A stretch of 11,292 bases of DNA, from positions 1 through 11,292 of the forward strand of contig JAQULN010000057.1 in the NCBI GenBank assembly GCA_028718575.1. Direction: 5' to 3'. This DNA is from Candidatus Krumholzibacteriia bacterium. Its GTDB lineage: Bacteria; Krumholzibacteriota; Krumholzibacteriia; LZORAL124-64-63. Each line of letters starts with the position of its first letter. Positions within the stretch are counted from its first letter, which is position 1. Positions 6,220 to 11,292 of this stretch are shown one piece after another. The translations under genes and the position numbers were made by a program. A model generated the notes under the pieces. It did not search any database, was not told where the DNA came from, and saw nothing but the letters and a program-made list of their open reading frames with translations.

Positions 6220-7385
6220 TGGGACGTCCGCTCATCGCCCTCGATGCGCTGGTGTTGCGCCCCCGCCTGACCGGCGTCAGTCGGGCGATCCTCGACTGGA
6301 CGGCTGCCCTGGCCGAGGCAGACCGCGGTTGCGATTTCGCCGTGCTCTGCGCGTATCCCGAGTTGCTCGGGCACCTGGCGGAGCGACCAGGCTGGCGGCT
6401 GGTACCTTGTCCGGGCGCGCGCGGCGGAATCGCGCGCAAGGCGATCTTCACCCAAACGGCGCTGCCTGGCCTGTTGCGCCGCCTGCCCGCGGACTTGCTG
6501 CACTGTTTCGGCTTCATCGTGCCGCTTTGCGCCCCGTGTCCGACGGTCGCCACCGTGTTCGATCTCGGCTTCCGGCTGTTCCCGAGCACGATCGAGCGGC
6601 CGCGCCGCCTGTACTACCGCTGTCTTGTGCCCCGCTCCCTGCGGTCAGCGGCGGCGATCGTCTGCTGCTCGGACGCGACGGCCGCCGACGTCAAGGCGTG
6701 GCTGCCCGAATTGGCGGCGCGGGTCCACGTGACCCCGCTGGGTGTGCCGACTTGGGTGAACGCCCGTACTCGCGGCTTGCGCGAGGCCGGCGATGCGGCG
6801 CCGTTTCTATTCGTCGGGACGTTGGAGCCGCGCAAGAACCTCGAGCGGCTGCTCCGGGCGTACCAAGCCCTGCGGCGGCAGCGACGGCAAGAGAATCTGC
6901 CATGCCCGCCGCTCGTGCTGGTCGGCGGGCGAGGTTGGCAGGACGGCCCATTGCGCCGCGTCTTGGCCCCGCTGGTGGCCGAGGGGAGCGTCGTCGCCAT
7001 GGACTACTGCAGCGACGATGAGCTCTGGCGACAGTACGGTTTGGCGCGCGCCTTGCTAGCGCCTAGTTTGATGGAGGGCTTCGGTTTGCCGATTCTGGAA
7101 GCCATGGCCGCGGGATTGCCGGTCATGACCGGCAACCGTGGCGCCATGGCCGAAGTCGCCGGCGACGCCGCCCTGCTGGTGGACCCGCTGGACGAGGAGT
7201 CCTTGCGGCACGGGATGCAACGCCTGCTCGACGAGCCGGCACTGGGCCGCGAGCTGGCGGCGCGCGGCCGGGACAATCTCCGTCGCTGGACGTGGCGGCG
7301 AACCGCGTCAACCACCTGCGAGGTATACCGGAACCTCCTGGGGCACAGCGCGGAATCGTCGCCAGCCCGCGGAGGCAAGGGCTGA
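6219..7385 (+). CDS. GT4-family glycosyltransferase (GT-B fold)
   Basis: A 388-aa glycosyltransferase that would add a sugar from a nucleotide donor to a growing glycan at the inner face of the membrane. The N-terminal half begins RPLIALDALVLRPRLTGVSRAILDW, resembling the 'TGI-x-R' acceptor-side opening of GT4 mannosyl/rhamnosyl-type enzymes. The C-terminal half has the donor-side core PFLFVGTLEPRKNLERLL (from 195, with R205 and K206), then LLAPSLMEGFGLPILEAMAAGLPV with the E-x7-E pair at Glu 286 and Glu 294, and AEVAGDAALLVDPLD. There is no signal peptide. Sugar and linkage cannot be told from sequence. ATG 6219 is chosen because it begins the conserved region and overlaps a preceding stop; GTG 6216 in frame is possible. 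It is the only clear sugar-adding glycosyltransferase in the window, so the full pathway must need genes elsewhere. Confidence 0.92.
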   Translation: MGRPLIALDALVLRPRLTGVSRAILDWTAALAEADRGCDFAVLCAYPELLGHLAERPGWRLVPCPGARGGIARKAIFTQTALPGLLRRLPADLLHCFGFIVPLCAPCPTVATVFDLGFRLFPSTIERPRRLYYRCLVPRSLRSAAAIVCCSDATAADVKAWLPELAARVHVTPLGVPTWVNARTRGLREAGDAAPFLFVGTLEPRKNLERLLRAYQALRRQRRQENLPCPPLVLVGGRGWQDGPLRRVLAPLVAEGSVVAMDYCSDDELWRQYGLARALLAPSLMEGFGLPILEAMAAGLPVMTGNRGAMAEVAGDAALLVDPLDEESLRHGMQRLLDEPALGRELAARGRDNLRRWTWRRTASTTCEVYRNLLGHSAESSPARGGKG

Positions 7386-7428
7386 GGAAATGGTTGCCAC
7401 CGGACGGACCTTGCGATAAGTTTTGCCC

Positions 7429-7445
7429 GCTCGGCGGAGCCGAGC
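7429..7445. repeat. Perfect 7-bp inverted repeat between the GT4 and WecA-like genes
   Basis: GCTCGGC-GGA-GCCGAGC is a perfect 7-bp stem with a 3-nt loop in the 90-bp gap. No T-run follows on either strand, so it is not a standard intrinsic terminator. It could pause RNA polymerase, protect mRNA ends or act as an operator for the downstream gene, whose start lies 30 nt away. Confidence 0.45.
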
Positions 7446-7475
7446 ATCGTCACGGAGCCCGGCGACGGAGGCGTT

Positions 7476-8759
7476 GTGGAGCGAGGGATCGTAGCTCTGG
7501 TCAGCTTTGGCGTGGCCTTCGTCATGTCCTGGTTGGTCCAGCCCCATTTTCGCAACCTGGGCTTCCTCACCGACATCGTCGACCATCCGGGCGATCGCCG
7601 CCCCCATCGCGAAACCGTACCGCGTACCGGCGGCATGGCCATCTTCACGTCGTTCTTCTGCGCGCTGTACTTCCTGGAGAACTTCATTCTCCGCATGGCG
7701 TTGCCATGGCCGTGGCTCATGATCCTGATCGGCGCCGGCGTCATCATCCTGGCGCTCGGAGTTGGAGACGACCGTTTCGGCATCCACGCGGAGAAGAAAT
7801 TATACGGACAGCTCGTCATCATCCTCGCGATGATGTTGCTGGGTCAGCGTTTCGAAGCGGTGACCTTGCCGGTGATCGGTTCGATCAGCCTCGGCGGCTG
7901 GTCCTGGCCGTTCACGATGTTTTGGTACCTCGGTTTCATCAATTCGATGAACCTGATCGACGGCCTCGATGGACTCGCGAGCGGCATCAGCGTCCTGGTC
8001 GCGCTTTTTTTGGCCGTGCTCGCCCTCGCGGCCGGCGAGATGACCTCCGCGCTGCTGGCGACGGCGCTGGCCGGTTGCACCATGGCCTTCCTCTACTGGA
8101 ACGTCAGCAGCCGCAAGATCTTCCTCGGCGATTCGGGCAGCATGTGGATGGGGCTCGTCCTCGGCACGTTGATGCTCAACCTGAGCGGCCGCGTCTCCCT
8201 GCCGCTGACGGTTTTGCTGGCTCCGATGCTGGTGCCCATCTGGGATACCGCCACGACGATCCTGCGGCGATATCGGCAGCGGACCTCGCTCTTCCAGGCA
8301 GACGACAACCATTTGCACCATCGCCTCGTGCGCCTGGGTTTTAGCCCAGCCCGGGCGGTTGCTGCCCTCCTGTTGGTCACAGGCGGCTCCGGCCTGTTTG
8401 CGCTCAGTGACGCCTTGAACCTGGCCTGGCTGGGGCTGCCGGCCATGGCGGCCTGGATGGGCGCGGCGCAGCTCGGAGCGCTCCAACACCTGCGCAACCG
8501 GCGAGCCGGCTGGGATTTCATTTCCGAGTTGTCGTACGCTCTCGGCTTCAATGATCGGGTCATCGCCTGGACGGGTCTGGCGCAACGTCGCGTGGCGGAC
8601 GTCATCGACCTGCAGGCTGCGCGTTATCCTCTGCGGCAGGTCAAGCGGGCGGCTGCCGATGCGAACAGCCTGGCACCGCGCGAGGCGGCGTCGCCGACAC
8701 AGCTGGCGGAAGGGTCGGACGCCGATGCCGTTTACCCCACTACCGGCGACCTTCGTTGA
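7476..8759 (+). CDS. WecA/TagO/MraY-like undecaprenyl-phosphate sugar-1-phosphate transferase
   Basis: A 427-aa multi-pass membrane enzyme of the polyprenyl-phosphate N-acetylhexosamine-1-phosphate transferase family, which starts glycan synthesis by moving a sugar-1-phosphate from UDP-sugar to undecaprenyl phosphate. Family motifs in order: DHPGDRRPHRETVPRTGG (36-53), GVGDDRFG with the Asp pair 98-99, NLIDGLDGLASG (N159, D162, D165), FLGDSGSM (216-223) and DDNHLHHRLVRLG with HLHH at 279-282. The HLHH form fits the WecA/TagO branch rather than MraY, so UDP-GlcNAc is the likeliest donor. About 70 extra residues at the C-terminus are hydrophilic and unlike the usual family length; their role is unknown. 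GTG 7476 is used, with GGAGG 4 nt upstream. The methyltransferase gene starts inside its last 35 bases. Confidence 0.93.
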   Translation: MERGIVALVSFGVAFVMSWLVQPHFRNLGFLTDIVDHPGDRRPHRETVPRTGGMAIFTSFFCALYFLENFILRMALPWPWLMILIGAGVIILALGVGDDRFGIHAEKKLYGQLVIILAMMLLGQRFEAVTLPVIGSISLGGWSWPFTMFWYLGFINSMNLIDGLDGLASGISVLVALFLAVLALAAGEMTSALLATALAGCTMAFLYWNVSSRKIFLGDSGSMWMGLVLGTLMLNLSGRVSLPLTVLLAPMLVPIWDTATTILRRYRQRTSLFQADDNHLHHRLVRLGFSPARAVAALLLVTGGSGLFALSDALNLAWLGLPAMAAWMGAAQLGALQHLRNRRAGWDFISELSYALGFNDRVIAWTGLAQRRVADVIDLQAARYPLRQVKRAAADANSLAPREAASPTQLAEGSDADAVYPTTGDLR

Positions 8760-9396
8760 AGACCTGCGTCCGTTCGGTCCCCTCCGCGCTGGTTGTCATG
8801 AGGTCTTGGAACTGGGCAGCGGTGACGGTCTTTTTACGGATCTGCTCCGGCGCGAAGGGGTCGAGCCGGTGACCCTGGACCGGCGCCGCCGCGCCACCGG
8901 CGCCGCGCCGGTCATTTGTGGCGACGCATTAGAACCGCCGCTGCGCGCCCGTTTCCGCGTGGTCGTCGCCGCCAATTTGCTGCGTCATCTGTGGCCGCGT
9001 ATCCGGGCGAACGGACCGCGCCGCTGGCGCGACCTGGTGGCGCCGGACGGCTGCCTATGGATTTTCGAGGATGAACCACTTGCTAACCCGCCGGCGGCAC
9101 GGCATTACCGCGACCTGCAGGCGTTGCTGGCCGGTCTCGATCCGCGAACGCGCGGGCCGCTGCTCGCCAGCCGCGAGTTCCGGCGACAGCGGGGCCTTTG
9201 GGATTGGACCGGCCGCTGGCGGGACGGGACGGCGGTGAATCACTGGCCGCTGTCGGCGCCGCGGGTCGTGGAATTCTTGAGCGCAGGTCTGACCGGCGCC
9301 GACGGGGACGCTGCGCGCCTGGTGGCCGCGATCGCGCGCGATGGAGTCACCTGCGGGCGGTACTGGTGGTCCCGCTGGCAGCCGGAGGCGATCTGA
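8725..9396 (+). CDS. Class I SAM-dependent methyltransferase
   Basis: A 223-aa cytoplasmic protein with a Rossmann-type methyltransferase core. Motif I EVLELGSGDG lies at 26-35, the acidic residue ending strand 2 is Asp 52 (VEPVTLD), motif II-like VICGDALEPPL has Asp 67, and VVVAANLLRHLW follows as the post-II strand and helix. The C-terminal half has WDWTGRWRDGTAVNHWP and does not resemble a family I can name. The acceptor is unknown; placement between a glycan-lipid initiator and a deacetylase-like gene suggests sugar methylation or glycan capping, but this is inference. The ATG at 8725 has GGAAGG about 11 nt upstream and lies within the previous gene (35-bp overlap); longer in-frame starts give an Arg-rich tail that is only a shadow of the WecA-like frame. 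Its stop overlaps the next start (TGATG). Confidence 0.85.
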   Translation: MPFTPLPATFVEDLRPFGPLRAGCHEVLELGSGDGLFTDLLRREGVEPVTLDRRRRATGAAPVICGDALEPPLRARFRVVVAANLLRHLWPRIRANGPRRWRDLVAPDGCLWIFEDEPLANPPAARHYRDLQALLAGLDPRTRGPLLASREFRRQRGLWDWTGRWRDGTAVNHWPLSAPRVVEFLSAGLTGADGDAARLVAAIARDGVTCGRYWWSRWQPEAI

Positions 9397-10757
9397 TGCC
9401 GCGTGCCTGGACAATCATCGCCGCAACCGGTCTCTTGCTCGGAGGCCTGGCGGTTGGTCTGGTCTGGGGCCATCCCCGCTCGGCCGTCGACTGGCGGCGA
9501 GGCCGAGCGGTCGTGCTGGCCAGCGACGACTGGGGCCTCTGCGGTTTCCTGCCCGATTCGGCGGCCATCGCCCATGTGGACCGCGAAGCGCTCGCGCCGG
9601 GCCAGATTCCGGACGCTTACTGGCATACGACGCTCGAGGACAGCGCGATGGTTGCGGCGCTTGGCGCGGTCTTGCAGCGGCATCGAGGCCGCGACGGATT
9701 GACGGCCGTCCTGCAACCGAATTACATCATGGCTTCGCTGGCCTATGTGCCTGCGACGGCGGACAGCCTGCCCCGCTGGCTCGAACTGGCATTGCCCGCC
9801 GTCCCGCCGGGGTATGAACGACCAGGTCTTTGGCGCGCGGTCCAGGAACTCCAGCGAGCAGGGCTCTGGCATCCCGAACTACACGGTCGCTGGCACTACG
9901 ATCCTCGCCTACGACAGGCTCGGACGGCCGCCGCCCCGCCGGTCCAGGCGGCTGCCGCGCGGCAAATCCTGGCGTTCCCGGATTGCGACACGGCGTGGGA
10001 ACTAGGTAGCTGGCGCGATCTCGCGCTGATCGAGGACGAGTTACGCTGCAATCTCGAGCAGTTCGGCGCCTTGTTCGGGGGATTGCCGCGGTCGGTGATC
10101 GCTCCCGATTATTATTGGACCGACGCCCACGAACAGCTGTGGATCGCTCACGGCTTGCGCGTGATTCAGGGGCAGAGGCAGCAGCGACAGAGCGCGTGGA
10201 AGGGGTGGCGGGGGCGGGTGAGCAAAGTCGGCCATCGCGTCTGGACGCGTTGGTGGCGTGCGGACCGGGTCTACATCGATCGCAACTGTTTGTTCGAACC
10301 GGTTTTGCCGTTGCCGTCACCAGCTCATGCGGCCCGGGCGTATCGGGAGGTCACCGGCGCCTGGGCGCGCCACGAACCCGCGGTCGTGCAAGCTCACCGG
10401 ATCAACTTCGTCCACCTCGATGCCGCGGTGCGCCGACTCGGATTGCTGGAACTCGAGAGGCTGCTGTCCCGCGTCACGGCCGAGCGACCCGTCTTCCTGG
10501 TCGACGGGGAATTAGCGGCCCTGAGCCGGCGTGGGACATCGTGGGTCTTACGGGGTGAGGACCTCGTCGTGCGCAACCTCACCCGCGCCCGGCGGCTGGT
10601 GGTCGTGCCCGAGCAAGCTCTGCGGACGCTCGCCAGCCAGCGAGATTCGGCAGCGCAGGGAATTCCCCGACGTTCCTTGTTGTTGACCCTGGCTCCGGGC
10701 GAGTCCCGGGTGTTGCACGCTACCCCCCTGCTCAGACGACAAGACCAGGACCGTTAA
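9396..10757 (+). CDS. Polysaccharide-deacetylase-like protein with N-terminal membrane anchor
   Basis: A 453-aa protein with an N-terminal hydrophobic segment (WTIIAATGLLLGGLAVGLVWG, shown as residues 5-25) acting as signal or anchor, so the rest is probably periplasmic. The body resembles glycoside hydrolase/deacetylase superfamily (NodB-like barrel) proteins: VVLASDDWG with the Asp pair 44-45, LTAVLQPNYIMAS near 102-114, and HPELHGRWHYD at 159-169 with His 163 and His 167 as candidate metal ligands. A later RSVIAPDYYW segment fits a further barrel strand. The motifs recall a lesser-known 'SDDWG' branch rather than classical NodB enzymes, so the substrate is uncertain. A basic Trp/Arg-rich stretch follows at about 265-290. 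The start overlaps the methyltransferase stop. In this context it could trim acetyl groups from, or cleave, the glycan made by its neighbours. Confidence 0.75.
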   Translation: MPRAWTIIAATGLLLGGLAVGLVWGHPRSAVDWRRGRAVVLASDDWGLCGFLPDSAAIAHVDREALAPGQIPDAYWHTTLEDSAMVAALGAVLQRHRGRDGLTAVLQPNYIMASLAYVPATADSLPRWLELALPAVPPGYERPGLWRAVQELQRAGLWHPELHGRWHYDPRLRQARTAAAPPVQAAAARQILAFPDCDTAWELGSWRDLALIEDELRCNLEQFGALFGGLPRSVIAPDYYWTDAHEQLWIAHGLRVIQGQRQQRQSAWKGWRGRVSKVGHRVWTRWWRADRVYIDRNCLFEPVLPLPSPAHAARAYREVTGAWARHEPAVVQAHRINFVHLDAAVRRLGLLELERLLSRVTAERPVFLVDGELAALSRRGTSWVLRGEDLVVRNLTRARRLVVVPEQALRTLASQRDSAAQGIPRRSLLLTLAPGESRVLHATPLLRRQDQDR

Positions 10758-10770
10758 CGCCGGCAACCTA

Positions 10771-10799
10771 TTGACGTGAACGGTTTTTTGTGCTAAAGT
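10771..10799 (+). promoter_or_regulatory. Sigma70-type promoter for the last gene
   Basis: TTGACG (10771-10776), a 17-nt spacer containing a T-run, and TAAAGT (10794-10799) give a good match to the housekeeping consensus. The expected transcript start is around 10806, leaving a leader of about 95 nt before the start codon at 10900. It lies 14 bp after the stop of the deacetylase-like gene. Confidence 0.7.
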
Positions 10800-10818
10800 C
10801 ACACCCTTAGTAATCAAT

Positions 10819-10845
10819 CCTCGGGGCTTCTCCCGGGGTTCTTTT
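10819..10845 (+). terminator. Hairpin with U-rich tail: terminator of the upstream run or leader attenuator
   Basis: CCTCGGG-GCTTCT-CCCGGGG forms a 7-bp stem with one G-U pair, followed by TTCTTTT. It would end transcripts from the long polysaccharide run. However, it also lies about 13 nt downstream of the expected start of the 10771 promoter, so it would stop that promoter's own RNA unless it is weak or controlled. A shorter, similar hairpin (CGGG 10868-10871 with CCCG 10879-10882) lies just before the ribosome binding site at 10888-10894. Confidence 0.5.
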
Positions 10846-10899
10846 ATCGAATCATGAGACGCCAGCTCGGGTTTCTCGCCCGCTTCCAGGAGGGAACGC

Positions 10900-11292
10900 A
10901 TGAATCGGAACTCGCCTCCAGCTGTGCAGCCCCGTTGTCTAGCCCTCGTGCTCGTTGCGTTGGTGGCCTCGGCGTGGCCGGTTCACGCGACGTCCGCGCT
11001 CTACGAAGGCACGATCGACGCCTCGCGGTATCGCTGGCTCGTGAACGAATCGAATGAGTACCAACTCGTCTTGACCGGCGGTCGCGAGCTTGGAATCACG
11101 GACGAGGTCAACCTGCCGGCCGTCGATCTGCTGCTTCTGGTGCCGGCCGACCTGGTCGTGACGCAAGTGCGGATCGAACCGTTGGCGGTTCGTCGTGAGC
11201 CGCTGCCGGGAACCCTGGCGGTCGCGGCTCCGCTACAGACCAGCGAGGGCGAGGAGGTGGCCGTGCGCCACCTCGTCCGCGAAGAAGGAGTG
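10900..11292 (+). CDS. Secreted protein with N-terminal signal peptide, possibly C25-protease propeptide-like (partial)
   Basis: The first 131 codons of a gene that runs off the right edge. It opens with a signal peptide: MNRNSPPAVQPRC, the hydrophobic core LALVLVALVASAWPVHA, and probable cleavage near HA-TS. The mature part (ALYEGTIDASRYRWLVNES, then LPAVDLLLLVPADLVVTQVRIEPL and PLPGTLAVAAPLQTSEGE) is beta-rich. Its 'L-P-x-V-x-x-L-L-L-x-V-P' pattern recalls the propeptide that opens some gingipain-like C25 peptidases, but the catalytic domain is outside the window and this link is weak. It may equally be another exported multi-domain protein. AGGAGGG lies 5 nt before ATG 10900, which fixes the start. 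It has its own promoter and leader hairpin, so it is regulated apart from the polysaccharide run. Confidence 0.7.
   Translation, partial: MNRNSPPAVQPRCLALVLVALVASAWPVHATSALYEGTIDASRYRWLVNESNEYQLVLTGGRELGITDEVNLPAVDLLLLVPADLVVTQVRIEPLAVRREPLPGTLAVAAPLQTSEGEEVAVRHLVREEGV

Noticed and set aside
7292..8344. 350-codon frame overlapping the GT4 end and the WecA-like gene
   Set aside because: The composition is that of a frame-shifted shadow, and both overlapping genes have full family motifs.

Overview
The window is GC-rich bacterial chromosome with tightly packed genes, almost all on the + strand. No rRNA, tRNA, CRISPR array or insertion sequence is visible. A SurA/PpiD-type periplasmic folding factor and a WecA-type lipid-linked sugar initiator point to a Gram-negative cell envelope. 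The glutamine synthetase is the alpha subtype of type I, which lacks the adenylylation tyrosine. The last, partial gene has a secretion signal and looks faintly like the propeptide end of a C25 (gingipain-like) protein. Together these would fit one of the less-studied GC-rich phyla around the FCB group (for example Eisenbacteria- or Krumholzibacteria-like), but this placement is inference.

Layout. (1) 1-199, minus strand: N-terminus of a membrane-anchored SurA_N/PpiD-like chaperone, running off the left edge. (2) 200-437: divergent intergenic region with a weak minus-strand promoter candidate and a 14-bp palindrome just upstream of glnA. (3) 438-2314: glnA, then a DUF212/YuiD-like divergent PAP2 membrane protein. 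(4) 2315-2506: a promoter with a perfect -35 hexamer and a leader of about 110 nt. (5) 2507-10757: a long run of eight genes. It opens with a ParA-type ATPase fused to a C-terminal glycogen-binding (CBM48/AMPK-beta-like) domain and an unrecognised 198-aa protein one base downstream. A signal-peptide plus C-terminal-anchor protein follows, then a polysaccharide set: O-antigen ligase/polymerase-like protein, family-4 glycosyltransferase, WecA/TagO-like glycan-lipid initiator, SAM methyltransferase and a membrane-anchored polysaccharide-deacetylase-like protein. Several junctions are overlapping (ATGA, TGATG, a 35-bp overlap, a 1-nt gap), so translational coupling is likely. (6) 10758-10899: a good sigma70-type promoter followed at once by a terminator-like hairpin. 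(7) 10900 to the right edge: a secreted protein, incomplete.

How the genes may work together: the WecA-like enzyme would load the first sugar phosphate onto undecaprenyl phosphate. The glycosyltransferase and methyltransferase could extend or cap it, the Wzy/WaaL-like protein would polymerise or transfer the glycan, and the deacetylase-like protein could edit it outside the cytoplasmic membrane. The most unusual item is the ParA-CBM48 fusion. It joins a protein-positioning type of ATPase to a module that normally binds alpha-glucans, and with its orphan neighbour it is the best candidate here for an undescribed system.
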